NCBI GenBank assembly: GCA_026119935.1
Contig: JALRMH010000019.1
Span: forward strand, 496,001-560,000
Direction of reading: 5' to 3'
Length of the DNA: 64,000 bases
DNA from: Endothia cerciana
Taxonomy: Eukaryota; Ascomycota; Sordariomycetes; Diaporthales; Cryphonectriaceae
Positions 1-11,048 of the stretch are shown piece after piece (the stretch's first letter is position 1; each line of letters opens with the position of its first letter). The position numbers and the translations under genes were made by a program. The notes beneath the pieces are model-generated. The model saw only the letters and a list, made by a program, of their open reading frames with translations. It was not told where the DNA came from and searched no databases.

Positions 1-3000
1 AACCCCCGCGTCTTGGTTTCACGAGCCCGAGTATGTTGCGCCCCGTCCAACGTGCGAAGGCTCCTACCCATTATCTGGCGGGACAGTATTGCACTTCATC
101 AAGCCACGCTGCAAGCAGGCTCGCTAACACCGTTTTCGTTTCGTTGGTCCCGGGCATCCCCTTTTCGGCATCCCGTCCAGGGGATCTGCGGGAGCACCGT
201 ACGGGGGAGGCACCAGGGCGGCGCGCCGCCCCCTCCATCCCACGCGCCCAAGAGATGAAGATTAGACCCAGGAGAGGCCGAAGAAATCTTCCCACCTCGC
301 TTGAGATCCCCTTGTCACCCACCTAGGCTGCAAATCCCCAACAGCACACGCTGCAGGGCATGCGGCCCCTATGCGTTGCATTCCGAACGGAGCCGTTTTG
401 GTCCTGACACCCGCGGCACCGGGAAGGCGGCGGGGCCAGAGGCTTCACCGTCCGCTCAGTATCCACTGTTGGGCGTTCCCGCGAGGCCACAAGTCCACAA
501 GTTGAAAAAGTCTCAAACCTTCCGGAAGGACACCTAGAACTCACAATCTCCGGCACGGTACGGTCCATCTGTGTCAAATGTCGCTAACAGCCATCGGTGA
601 AGGACATCTTGACCGCTCGCAAGGCGCTCAGATGTGATTGTGAACTGTCACATCCGGCCCCGCTCTGGAGTTCCTCAACATCGCCCGAAATCCGCCCTTT
701 GGGATCGTAGGCGCACTTACTGTGTACGGCCCAAAAGCGAAACAAGGCTATCATCACACCACACTAGGCATGCACATATGACAATTTTTCATTGCTTTTT
801 TCCAGCTGTTGCCTAGACGAGGGAAGGATAGGAACGGGCGTCCGAGACAATGGGGATGTGCGTGAAGTTGATTCACTGGATCACGATGGGGAATCGGGTG
901 ATTGTATGTGATCGGTGTGATGGAGCGCACAGAGGGATCTGCCGGGTCATATTGATTCTCGAAATTTCTTTGGACCCCTGCCTTCCAGACAATGTGATAT
1001 CGCCCTCACCGACACCGACAATGAGACCACGGCTTTTTGGTCGCGAAGTGGAAGACTGCGCCAGCCGCACAACAGTCCCAGGGCAAAAAGCTACCCAGCC
1101 CGACCGAATCCTTCGGCCCCCGAGTGAATCTCACGAGATTTTCTCGCTAGAGCCCGTGCGAACCAGCATCGATGTCCGGCCACAATCGGTTGGGAGAGGT
1201 TGTTTGTGGGGAATCCCTGAGCCTGCAGGGACCCTTGAGGCCCAGGGTGCAAGGAGGCAAGGGACAATATGTACGTCCTCACGGGTTGTGACTTGGGGGC
1301 CGGATCTCAGCGATGGGGGAAACGGTGGGAATTCGTTTCGGTCTCTTATCTCCTTCCTTCCGCTGAGCTGGATCTGGAAACATAAGCGGGCCGCTACCGA
1401 CAGAGTACAGGCACTGGAGGAAGCCGCCCAGAGACGTGATGGTGGTGACTGCTCGTGGCGAGAACTCCATATGGGGGGGATACAGTGAGGACCTCGATGG
1501 CATGGCCAAGACCACAGAAATGCGTCTGGGCCCACGGCCATCGGAGGAGTGCCAGCCTGTCTAGCTCGGTCACTCCTTTTCCAATCCCGCCGCCAATCAT
1601 CCGCGGACAGCCAACCTCGAGTCAGGTTCATGGCGTACGTCGTGACTGTGTTCTAGCCCATCAGGGTCCCCTGCAGGAGGACACCCTCTCCTCCCTTGCG
1701 ATAACTTCAAGAACTGGGTCGGAGCCGTCAGGGCCCTCGTCAGACACCCTCCCCGGCTGCAGGTACGCCCAGTGGCTCACGGGCACGGGGGAACGGACCA
1801 GCTTAATGATTCGATACCAGTATCAGCCATACGGTATTCGGGGGCTAAGCACACCACCACCAGCGGATGTTCTTATCGCAATCTAGGGCGTTTTACTATG
1901 TAGGTGGGATGCGTGAGAGTAGTAATCAAGGCCAATCAGACCCCGCCCCGCGCCCGAGATTTCGACGTCAACGCATGCACGTCGGTAATTATGGGCTGCC
2001 TGCCCGACATTCTTACAGGCTGCCTGTGCATCGAAGAAGAGCCTCTGATATCGGCCACCTGGCTCTTGGGACTTGCGCAGCGAGGGCAATAGTCCGCGCG
2101 CGTAGTGCGTGAGGGGTGAGTTACATTCCCGGAGGATTAGGAACAGGAGAGTCCAGTCTGCTGGTGTAGACGCGCAGTCGGTTGCGTGATCCCCCCATAT
2201 GTGTCGCCGGAGATCTGCATCGTGTGCACTGCAGGAAGACGCAGGTCGCTGTTCCTGGTGAGTTGATGCGCCGCGCGACTCGTCCGCTCCTCCGGACTGC
2301 GTGTTGTCAACGCATCCAGGTGGCGCTGTCGCTCGAACTCTCGCGGCACGGCGTGTCGGACTGCGATACGTTCGCTTCGGGGTGTCTCTGCCCCGTCTGG
2401 ATGTTGTATGTATGTGTGTGTCCCCAGATAGATAGATCGTGGGCGCGGGTGATCTCAAGCACCCACGCCGGCGCCAACGACCCATAATTTTTTATTACGA
2501 AGCGCCACGCCTCGCAGGAGCAGACGCCCCTCAGACCTTCTTCATAATGTAGACGTAGATACTACATATACGACAGAGGGGAGATCAAGATACATGACTT
2601 GCGATCGCGAGCCACGCCTTGAGGTGTAGCAGAAACACCGAAGTCTAGACCCCATTCCTCATGCTCGCCGGTGGGGGGATAGCGAGACGGCCTTTGCTTG
2701 CTCTTCGAGATGGTCTGCTTCCGCTCGAGTCGTTGTGTAAATCAAATTGGATCTCGGAGTAGTTGAGCTAGTCGGGCGAGTCAGTTATTGCTGTGATTGT
2801 GAGGTGCTTGGGTGTCTCCATAACGACATATTGATGCAATCATTGTCGCATGGCAGTCCACAAAAGCTCGAGAGGCTGCGACTGTGTCTTAAGCACTGTT
2901 CGACGCACCATGACTGACAGTTCCACCCAAGTAGCTCTTCTTGTGGGCAGGCTTGAAAGATCATTCACGCGGGTACTCACGCTTCACGGGGGGTCAACCT

Positions 3001-4200
3001 CCAGAGACCCTCGTCAGAAACCCACGGGGTGATGTCGTTATGGCCATGGATGTCTTCGTCTGCGCAGGGAAAACCAACCCCAAGACGCTCCGCAAATGTC
3101 CGAGCCAGCTTTGATGCGCCAAGACTGGCCTAACATGACGCGCCCTCATACCACCGACACCTACCCAGTCGGACGATGATGACGTTATCACCTCCCAAGG
3201 CAGGCACACGAGATTTGCGGAGATTGTGTGACTTGAGACGCTGAGATGGCGTGCAGGCCCTAGTAGAGATAGTACATGACAATGTTGACGGTCATTCACG
3301 GAGGGGCGAGGCTCATGAGTGGAAGACGTCGAGTCAGCTATCATCTTATGTGGCCGACTTCGCAGTTGCAAACGAGACATCGAGAAAGAGGAGAGGGAGA
3401 GGGAGAGGGAGAGGGAGAGGGAGGGACGGTCGCACAGCAGGCAGCTGTCAGGATTCCGCTCCGGACCAAAGGAGATGTAAAACCCTGGTGAGGTAAGAAT
3501 AATATGTGCAGAGGCTATAGTGTTTATTGAAGAATCAAGCTGCCTATATCGCTTGGCACTTATGTATCGGGATTAGCGATATACAGTTTCAGATAATGAG
3601 AGCAAGATGGCGGGGAGGCGCATTGTTTCACTAGGCTTAGGTGAGAACGCAGGCGGGTGGGCGATGCGATGTTCGGAATACAGGACCTCTTTCCTTCGGT
3701 CTGAGCAGGGCACAGTGTGACTTCTGAAGCTAGCATGCTGCTTAGCTGTTGACTGTTTGCCATGTCTCGGATCCTATGCTCGTGCGGGGCGGCGTTCCCT
3801 CAAGGGTGCCACGTACAAAGTTGTGTATCTGAGGGCGTGAAAGTATCTACCTAAAGCCCACGCAGCTTATAACGGCACCGACTTAGACAGATAGTGTACA
3901 CACCTGTAGCCGCTTACTTCAAAAATTGAGAGTCTTAGTGCGCTCCTGCGAGGTAAATCAGCAAGTGCCCAGATGCTATCAATAAAGTGAGGTATAAGAG
4001 AGAGCAGTCACTTACTGTTGCCGCGAAAGACACCTGTGCAATCAATCCTCGAGCAAATCCGAATCCGTACCTTTGCGTAACGACCGAACTATCTCGGCGA
4101 CGGTTATGAGGGCTCGAGACAGTGCTTATTTCGTCTCTTCATCACGCACCAGGCTGCCGAAATGCGAGCTTGAAATGCTGATACATTGTCAGGGAGGGTT
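1..4200. other. Gene-poor region, no recognisable gene
   Basis: Both strands hold only short overlapping open frames (the longest are about 170-210 codons) with no family motif, no compatible splice pattern and no sustained coding-like composition. Low-complexity patches are present, such as a TATG/GTGT run near 2402-2420 and a GGGAGA microsatellite near 3389-3425. Together with the broken P450 and HET genes that follow, this looks like a dispensable or subterminal stretch. I cannot exclude old, heavily decayed elements. Confidence 0.6.
3389..3425. repeat. GGGAGA microsatellite
   Basis: A purine-only tandem array of a 6-bp GGGAGA unit, about six copies, with a slightly degenerate left edge (gagaaagag). 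It lies in gene-poor sequence, in no plausible exon. Confidence 0.9.
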
Positions 4201-4243
4201 CTCCGCTCGGTTAGAAACTTTGTGACTGCGCTCGGCGATCCAG

Positions 4244-4891
4244 ATGGGCAAGCTGGAAGTCAACTCAAATGAGACCGTTGGCAATATGGATCAGAGAAAT
4301 GCCTTGCTCCTGCTGGGGCTGACATGCCTCCTCTATCTTCATGTCGGTACTGGAAGGATCTTCTTCAGCCCGTCATCAAAATTACCCAGGACAAGTCTCC
4401 AGCTCTGGATCTCTGGAACAAGTTCTATTGGGATGTGATGAAGTGTGGCATCTTCATATGGAGGATTTATGAGAGACTGGTAACCTTGTATGTCTCTCGT
4501 ACAATGCCGGATGATCAATAATATAGATGAAGTTCTGTTACTGACCATGGTCCTATTGTCAGAGTCAACCCAACCCATATGAGCTTCACGTCATCGACCC
4601 GGACTTCTATAATGAGGTATACGAACCCGGGAGGAGACTCTACAAGTGCAAGTGGTGGACAAATCTAGCCGGAGCATACGTCAGCAGCTCCTTTGCGACT
4701 ATATCCCACGACCAGCATCGCCTCCGTCGCGGGGCGACGTCTCCGTTCTCCTCGATACGATCCGCCACAAAGATGGAGCCCCTGACCAAGTCCAGGGTCA
4801 CAAAGCTCTGTTCGAGGTTCCAAAGCTTGGTAAGTACAGGCGAGGTGATTTGCCCGGCAAGGGACGATACATGAGAGTGACGAGACGCTGA
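4244..4891 (+). pseudogene. Truncated, frameshifted cytochrome P450 remnant (N-terminal part)
   Basis: The fragment resembles the amino end of fungal microsomal P450s of the trichodiene-oxygenase-like type. It begins with a membrane-anchor-like MDQRNALLLLGLTCLLYLHV (4286 on). A proline-rich hinge follows, then in another frame LWNKFYWDVMKCGIFIWRIYE (about 4408-4474). After a probable intron come the GPIVRVNP motif (about 4546-4568) and, in a third frame, PYELHVIDPDFYNEVYEPG, WWTNLAG and SHDQHRLRRG, ending near VTKLCSRFQSLVSTGEV. One frameshift lies near 4385-4405. A second is a 5-bp tandem duplication (AACCC) around 4563-4573 that breaks NP-YELH. The reading ends at a TGA near 4873. The I-helix, ExxR and heme-cysteine regions, about 370 residues, are missing, so no function is expected. 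Confidence 0.8.
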
Positions 4892-5859
4892 GAGTTTGAT
4901 CATTTGAGACCGGGCAGGATGGGGCGTGATTAACGTGTTAAGAATCTGAAAGCTTCGTGCAACATCACGTTTGAGTTCTTGCTTGCAAAGCCTCCCGAAT
5001 TGAGAGACGCAAGTTCCATATTACAGGTGTATATACATACATATACATATGTAAGCCATCATACTCGGAATAAATTCCTCACGATGACGCCCGAAACGCA
5101 TCATGTCAACCACATTCCTCAGGACTAATCCACATTTGCTATCTGAAAGGGTTTAGGATTCATCCTGTTGCTCCTCAGATAGATAGTGATATCAGCCACA
5201 TGTTGCACGACCCGGGCAAGACTGGGCTGCTGTCCCCGTGATAACGGACAGTACCTCTTCATGTGGCGACTAACCGTGTATCTTTGCGACAATCATTTTT
5301 GACGAATTTGGACTCGATGCTCGTCCTGCATACGGTAGTCTCAGTGTTGATTACTCGGGCAGGCCTCTGGTCTTCACTTCATTTTCACTTTCGGCGGACT
5401 CAACGGAAGGTGTGAAGACAGCGGATAATATCCTTTGAGTGGTATCAGCGTCTAGCGTCAGAACATGAGATCAAGTAGGCGTTTCATGGAGGTATGTGTA
5501 AGCGCAGCGGCTTGCTGGCGCTTTCGATATTCAGGGAGCGAATTGCGGTCAGAAAAGGTGCTTGTGCTTCATGTAACCCAGCCTCCCCGCCAGTGTGGCT
5601 CCTTCTGCAAGTCCAGCGTTGAGCAAAGCCAACATACAGAGAGTGAAGCTGAGCTCACGTGCATTGTTAAGCGACCGGTACATCCAGAAATAGTCTTTTC
5701 CCCATCTTTTTCTTCCCTTTACATCTCCTTCCTTAAATCGTGTCGGCGGCTACATCCACGGTCGCACTGCTTGTTGCCTTTAACATTTCCAAGCAATTGG
5801 GTCCTGACTTTTAAGAGCAAGTTGGCCTATTGTAGATTGATCCACACGCAACTGTCACC
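4892..5859. other. Intergenic, nothing recognised
   Basis: No continuation of the P450 was found in any frame. A CA/TA-rich patch (5030-5050) and short open frames without motifs are all I see. The last about 150 bases before 5860 are pyrimidine-rich and could be the promoter and leader of the HET gene. Confidence 0.6.
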
Positions 5860-6708
5860 ATGAGATTGCTGAACACAAAGACACTAGAGCTAGAATCTTT
5901 CACAACCAGCAGCGAGCTTCGGTATGCCATTCTCCCGCACACGTGGGATGACGAGGAGATTCTCTTCGAGGACTTCAGTACTCTGACCCATGAGTGGCAT
6001 ATAAACTCCCTGAACCGACCAGTCTGGCGCAAGAAGGACGGCGCTGGTAAGACAATATCCAGCTGCGTGCAGGCCAGCCGGGATGGCTTCAAGTACAGCT
6101 TCTCATCATTACTGGCGTTATCGTCACAGACAACTACGTCCGTCAGGTACGCGTAGTATGTTTTGGATCGCATGTACCACTGGAACATGAGGTTTATGGC
6201 CTCAGACAGCTCAGCGCTGCTGCTTTTGTCGATGCAGCATGTGTCGATCCATATGTCCTCGCTTCCGAGGAGCCGCTATTTTACGCGCGGATGGACGCAG
6301 CAGGAGCTAATTGCCCCGAAATACGTCGAGTTCTTTGATAGAGACTGGAGAAGCCTTGGCAGCCGCGATGACATGGCTACTTTTCTGGAAGAGACCACGG
6401 GTGTCAATAAAGATATCCTCGCTCGCACGGAATACCAGCGCGTCGAAGTTGCCCTATCGATGATCAGCATGGCGCCGAAGATGTCTTGGGCGGCAAAGCG
6501 GGAGACCACACGGCCCGAGAACGAGGCATACTCCCTGATGGGCCTGTTCAATGTGAACGTACCACTGCTGTATGGCGAAGGGCGCAAAGCCTTCATCAGA
6601 CTGCAGGAGGAAATTACCAGGACGACTTCGGACCAATCAATCATGGCATTTGGTTACTCGTACAGAGACACCGAGGACAACATTGGAAGCTGTGGCGACA
6701 AAACCTAG
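5860..6708 (+). pseudogene. HET-domain (heterokaryon incompatibility) gene disrupted by an internal inversion
   Basis: HET-domain proteins trigger vegetative incompatibility cell death between unlike hyphae. The start MRLLNTKTLELESF and the AILPHTWDDEE box (usually SHTWGDEE) match the family's amino end, and RDGFKY is reached at 6096. From 6255 the family resumes with RSRYFTRGWTQQELIAPKY, SWAAKRETTRPENEAYSLMG and VNVPLLYGEGRKAFIRLQEE. The part between (the IDTCCIDK and AYL-DV boxes) is present only on the opposite strand, at 6097-6254. As it stands, the plus-strand frame stops at 6154-6156. If the segment is inverted, one frame of 283 codons runs from 5860 to the TAG ending at 6708, with no other lesion. 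The HTWG glycine is aspartate here. Many relatives carry a longer carboxyl end, so the TAG at 6706 could be a further truncation or lie before a missed intron. Confidence 0.85.
6097..6254 (-). other. 158-bp inverted segment inside the HET gene
   Basis: Read on the minus strand from 6254, this segment encodes HET-domain core motifs: IWIDTCCIDKSSSAELSEAI, then MFQWYMRSKTYYAYLTDVVV. Flanking plus-strand sequence encodes the residues just before and just after. The joins keep phase on both sides: 237 nt to the left, 158 nt inverted, and a split Leu codon finishing at 6255. The borders are a 3-bp inverted match (ACA at 6095-6097, TGT at 6254-6256), so the breakpoints are ambiguous by up to 3 bp. 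No long inverted repeats or target-site duplications flank it. Confidence 0.85.
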
Positions 6709-7658
6709 CTTGTTCGCTACTAACATCCAAAAGAACCAGACCCCTCACTTCAAGCGTGGACCTACATCGCTGGCAAGTTAACCCTGGACGTTTGGCTATG
6801 AGTGGGATCGTCGACAGCCCGTCCCAGAACTCGGGTGGGTACCGCCAGTCTGCCCTGTCCTCGAGATATCCCGCCATGAGGAACAGCGCTGTGTAGGAGC
6901 AGCGTGTGTGTTTGGGTTTAGATAAAACACGTTCTGCAACCGGTGTGGTGATTGAAGGGAAATGTGCATGCCCACCATAAATTCGGAAAAGGTCTCAAGA
7001 TCCGGAGAAAAGTTGATTCCTGAGTCTTGAACTGCTAGAGCCTTTCTGGTAGGTTTCTGCAGGTTGATGGTGATCCCCGCCCAGGGCGGCAACCACGAGA
7101 GTCGTTTGATAACCGCCAGGGGCAACCAGCCGCATCAGTTGCCTGACCTGGACGGCCGAGTTCTGAGCGTTCTTCGCCATCGTTCTGCTCAAGACCTCGA
7201 TATTAGCGGAGATGCCATCGAACAAGCGCTGCTATTACTGCTGCTGCCGCCGTCGCCGCCGCCGTTACGCATAGCCGAGACAGCCACTCTGATATTGGAT
7301 GCAAAAGAAATGTGTGAGATGAGTGGGGATCCTGTTGAATGCAGCTCGTACCTAGACCTTTCTTTCCCTTCATGTTTCTTCTCCCTAACCCGCGCCAGAA
7401 ATGCTGCCCGTCTGCTTCACGTTATGCGAACGCCGAATATTTGCGACCCGTTTCAGCGCCGAAAAACGAAAATTGCGAGACCATCGTAACAGCCGCAGCG
7501 CATTGCTGCGCAGAAGCCTGTATACAGTTAGATCGTCCAGCTCCAGGGATAATAATAGGACGGGGAGGAGGCGGGGCACCAGGCGATCGATTGTCCGGCC
7601 TAGCAGGTGCAATTTACCGAAAGGATTTAGTTCTCTCGTCAGATTACATATCGCGGAC
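6709..7658. other. Intergenic, possible decayed HET 3' end
   Basis: Several frames stay open for 60-140 codons but none shows a family motif. Shortly after the HET stop, other frames read LLATNIQ-like or SLLTS-like peptides resembling the residues that follow the HET domain in relatives, so some of 6709-6800 may be a former carboxyl part. A CTG/CCG triplet-rich patch lies at about 7228-7266. Confidence 0.4.
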
Positions 7659-8156
7659 CTACTGCTTGTCTTCGAAACGACCAGTCGCGAGGGAGAAGGC
7701 GAAGGGGACCGTGGCCATGGCGTCAATGAAGGGACGACTGCAGGGCAGGTTGGGCGCTTTCGCAGGAGTATGGACGAAAAAAGACGACGTAATGAAGGCC
7801 AAAGATATCTTGATGGTCTTGTAGGCAGAGAGTCCCCAGGTAACGAAGCCAGCGCGGGCCTTGCCAAAATCGAGCTCAACCTGCGCGGAGTCGGGCTCAC
7901 GGCCGGCGGCCCTGGCATCTGTGGCGGGGCGGTGTAAGTTACAGCTCCCTCGTACGGGATACTAAAGAGCGCGATGACTGTGATGGCGGAGGAGAGGTGA
8001 GGGCGGGGGAGATGAAGAGAAAAAGGAATGCATGTGGAAGTCAGGTGTGTATGCACCTTGACGCTTCTTCTCCTCCATGTTCCAGACGCTTGAGTGTGAG
8101 TTGATGGGATCGCCTGGCTTGAGCTTCTCGTAGTAGAAGTGGATGGAGGCAGCCAT
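7659..8156 (-). CDS. Small conserved-looking protein of unknown function (119 aa)
   Basis: complement(join(7659..7918,8057..8156)). Exon 1 begins MAASIHFYYEKLKPGDPINS and ends in a G that joins AT across a 138-nt intron (GTGCAT...CCACAG), giving KKRQ-D-ARAAGREPDSAQVEL. Exon 2 continues LDFGKARAGFVTWGLSAYKT, then a short hydrophobic stretch (about residues 66-80, ISLAFITSSFF), and ends ATGRFEDKQ. The two-exon structure keeps frame and the peptide composition looks coding, but I do not recognise the family. A single membrane-associated helix is possible. It stands about 560 bases upstream of, and divergent from, the SWC5 gene. The exact 3' end is less certain than the splice. Confidence 0.55.
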
Positions 8157-8715
8157 GCTGAAAGAAAGCTGAAAGTGATCCCTGTGAGAAAACTGACAGT
8201 AGTACCCCGGGTGGATTTCTGGGAGACGACGGTGGGTTCGATATTGCAATTGTTGATGTGATAGTTTAGGTTGGCCGACGCTGTCGATATTAAGAAGACA
8301 ACGAGTTGAAGTCCATGCCTATGATCAAAGGCGACAGCGGCTGGGGTTTGGTAGTCTCATATCCCTATACCCCTGTTAAAGTGCGCCGCAGGGCTGACCC
8401 CGTACAAAATATAAGCAGTAGTTATCACACGCTTAAAGACATAACCACCATTGTAGACATACTATGTACCGAGGTCTGGTTGGAAGGTCTTGATGAGCTG
8501 GCAGGGGGTCCTAAACCTAGACGTATCTACTTTGGTACGGGAATTCGGAAGTCCCTTTTCCTTATAGTTGATTTTGGGGTGGGGGGGGGCCCGCACGTTC
8601 AGGGTCCGGGTTCGACACGCCAAGACATCCGACCGCGAATTTGCTCAGCCTGGACGAGAACCGCATCGCTCCCAACCTCAACCTACCTAACATCACCCTC
8701 GTCCACGGTCCCACG

Positions 8716-9820
8716 ATGCCTCCCGAGCCGGTAATTGACGAAGAAGACTATGCCTCGTCCGAAGACTCGGACTTTGCACCCGACGACGCGCCTGAACGTG
8801 AAGGCGACGCGGGCTCATCCGATGAAGAGGCTCTAGAAGATGACGGCGCCGCCACTCAAGCAGCACTGTCCGCAGGGCGCAAGAGAAAACAACGTGGGGG
8901 TGCCGATGACGCAGGGGATGCGGGGTTCGAGAACTCCGGGGATGAGGCGATCATAGAGAAGGGCAGGAAGAGGCGGAAGAAGGGCCAGCAGGCGCAGAAA
9001 GACCAGGATGACGAGGGCGGAGAAGGCGGCTTGATCAAGACGCGTAGTATGCGCGCTGTTGAGTGAGCACCGGCTGTTTTCTTTCTTTCCAAACGATTAA
9101 CCGCCGCAGCTGGCATGTTACTGACGAGGCTTCTGGTGTAGGAGAGCAGAGCGCAAGGCGCAAGTAGCCACGGGGCCGGTGACGGTCGATGTCGATGCTC
9201 TATGGGCTTCTATGACGGCTGCACCCGTCATACCTACAACACAAGAGTTACGACCGGCGGATGCACAGGAGGGCACGGGACAGTCTGGAGCCGGCGCACA
9301 GGAAGAATCGGTCCTACAGGATGGACAGGCCAAAGAATCGGACCCCGGCGAGATGATCAAGATCAAGCGGACGTACAACTTCGCAGGCAAGGTGCACACG
9401 GAGCAGAAACTCGTGCCGCGCGACTCTGCAGAAGCCAGGCTGTACCTCGCCTCCGTGAATGCCGACCCGAGCGATCCCAAGGCGGCCGCGGATGACGAGG
9501 ACCAGCCCGACAGGCGCATGCCGCGCAAGGCCTTCCGGTCCATGTTCGAGCCCGTGATGCTCACGGACAACCAGCGGACGGATTTGAACCTGGGCATGGC
9601 CATGCGCCTGCAGGCGCGCGAGAAGGCCAAGAAGCTGAACACCGTAGAGAAGTCGCGCATGGACTGGGCCGGATTCGTGGACAAGGAGGGCATCAAGGAC
9701 GAGCTGGCGCTGGCCGGGAGGGCGAAGGGGTCGTACGCGGACCGGCAGGATTTCCTGGCCCGGACAGAGGCGAGGCGGGAGGACGATGCGAGACGGGTCA
9801 GGCTCGCGGGCAAGGCTTGA
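8716..9820 (+). CDS. SWC5: SWR1-complex subunit Swc5 (BCNT/CFDP1 family)
   Basis: join(8716..9062,9142..9820), 341 aa. Swc5 is a subunit of the SWR1 remodeller that deposits histone H2A.Z in nuclear chromatin. The amino half is highly acidic (EEDYASSEDSDFAPDD and following), the middle has KR-rich stretches, and the carboxyl end carries the BCNT-C signature: KLNTVEKSRMDWAGFVDKEG, then DELALAGRAKGSYADRQDFL. Donor GTGAGC (9063) and acceptor GTGTAG (9141) restore frame: a split Glu codon, then RAERKAQVATG. Length fits the family (about 300 residues in yeast). The start at 8716 is the first Met of the frame and directly precedes the acidic domain. It is convergent with the GST kappa gene, whose stop is 138 bases away. 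Confidence 0.92.
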
Positions 9821-9957
9821 AGTCGCTGTCCGCGAGGGGGCCTCACGAATTTCATGAATGGCGTCTTGAGGCTGCTATGGGATTGACACCGGCTAGAGAT
9901 ACCCTTGATACTTATATCTATATACAAATTCTGTTGGCCATTTTTCACACAGGAGAT

Positions 9958-11048
9958 TCACAGCTTCGGCTTTGCCCCCGGCGGCAGTAACTGGACGTCC
10001 TGGAACGGCAATCCCAAGAACTTGTACACGTAGTTGAAACTGTTCTCAAGGTCAGCAGCTTCCCTCCCGGCCAGCGTTCAAAGAGGACAAATTTACCGAT
10101 CACTCCCAAAGAACGGCTCGCTCTCCCCGTGGTCATTCGTCACCCACAGCCACGGCGCCCCAAAGGCGCCCTTGTCGAGCGCCTCCTGTGTTGACCTGGT
10201 GAGCATGTCCTTGACCTCCTGATCCTTCGCGGCGGCCAGGATTGCCTCGCACTCCTCCGGCGAGAACTTCCCAAAGTCGGCCAGCACCTTGGCGAGCACA
10301 TCCACCTGCGTCAGGTTGAGATTGGGCGGCGTCCAGAACGCGTGGAAGAGGTGCTCAAGAACGGTATAGTATGTCTCGGCAGGATATCTACGCTTGATGT
10401 AGTGAAGACATCGGAGGGGCTGCCCGCCGTGTTAAGGGATTTGACGACCAGAGGGGAAGGGGGGGGGGGGGAAGGAAAGGAGGGGCCTGCTTCAAGAACT
10501 GACGAGTATAGTCTGTGCCATTGGCATGATATCTTGAGGAAAACGTATCTCGGGCCGCCCGAAGTGGGCTACTGCCCGGCCCGCTTCGTGTCTGGATCCA
10601 TAGTTTGCCTTGGCCGGGACACTCCACGGTGGTTTATTGCCTGTATCATAATGCCCGGATTCAGCATCGTAGCATCACGTGTACGTGAAAGAGAAAGAGG
10701 GGGGGGGGGGCTGGACTGTAGACGGATGTCTCGCTCACCAGTTTTGGCGTTCACCGCGCCGAGCAGTATGGGATGGAACCTGGGTGGCGCCGTCTCGTGA
10801 GCTTGGTCCCTGGGTGTGCCCAGGTACATGGGTATTTTGGCCACTATGCTCGAAGCCTGACTCACTCCACGTGGACGCCATGAGCTTGTAGTGTCCCCAG
10901 GTTGTCAATGAGGTACACGAAGCCAAGGTAGCTGTACAGAGACGCTGCCGGGTTGGACTCTTGTTAGTCGAGAGCCATAAAGTACACAAGAGGCCGAGAA
11001 AGGCTAGTCCTCACCAATATCAAGATAACAGTCAATCCGGCCGCCCAT
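9958..11048 (-). CDS. Glutathione S-transferase kappa-type (DsbA-like thioredoxin fold)
   Basis: complement(join(9958..10039,10097..10419,10504..10640,10739..10779,10866..10944,11015..11048)), 231 aa. Kappa-class GSTs conjugate glutathione and reside in mitochondria or peroxisomes. The family marks read in order: MGGRIDCYLDIASLYSYLGF, FHPILLGAVNA, GNKPPWSVPAKANYG, RFPQDIMPMAQTILPLRCLH, FHAFWTPP and FGAPWLWVTNDHG (the cis-Pro and glutathione-binding loop), then the end GLPFQDVQLLPPGAKPKL. All five introns join in phase. Introns 3 and 4 carry long poly-C runs on the coding strand. The last three residues, PKL, resemble a PTS1. It is head-to-head with the HSDL2-like SDR. Distinguishing it from 2-hydroxychromene-2-carboxylate isomerase would need an alignment. 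Confidence 0.9.
10459..10471. repeat. G13 homopolymer in GST kappa intron 4
   Basis: A 13-base G run (C on the coding strand) within intron 4 (10420-10503), followed by purine-rich sequence. It forms the pyrimidine tract between donor and acceptor. Confidence 0.9.
10699..10710. repeat. G12 homopolymer in GST kappa intron 3
   Basis: A 12-base G run (C on the coding strand) within intron 3 (10641-10738), flanked by an AAAGAGAAAGAGG purine stretch. Confidence 0.9.

Noticed and set aside
850..1488. 212-codon plus-strand frame near the left end
   Set aside because: Composition without coding bias, several competing frames on the other strand, no motif.
3389..3425. CRISPR-like array
   Set aside because: A simple 6-bp microsatellite without spacers in a eukaryotic sequence.
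1..4200. RIP-mutated transposon remnants in the gene-poor left end
   Set aside because: By eye the sequence is not strongly AT-rich or TA-dinucleotide-rich and shows no transposase or reverse-transcriptase motif; I could not compute RIP indices.
5811..6188. Minus-strand 125-codon frame as a separate gene
   Set aside because: Its HET-like part is exactly the inverted segment of the plus-strand HET gene, and the remainder is an antisense shadow of the HET amino end.
7385..8056. 223-codon minus-strand frame overlapping the small unknown gene
   Set aside because: Ser/Pro/Arg low-complexity peptide in a different register; the spliced frame called at 7659-8156 has better coding character.
8590..8640. 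GGGTTCGACACGCC resembling a tRNA B box
   Set aside because: No A box at the right distance and no cloverleaf could be folded around it.
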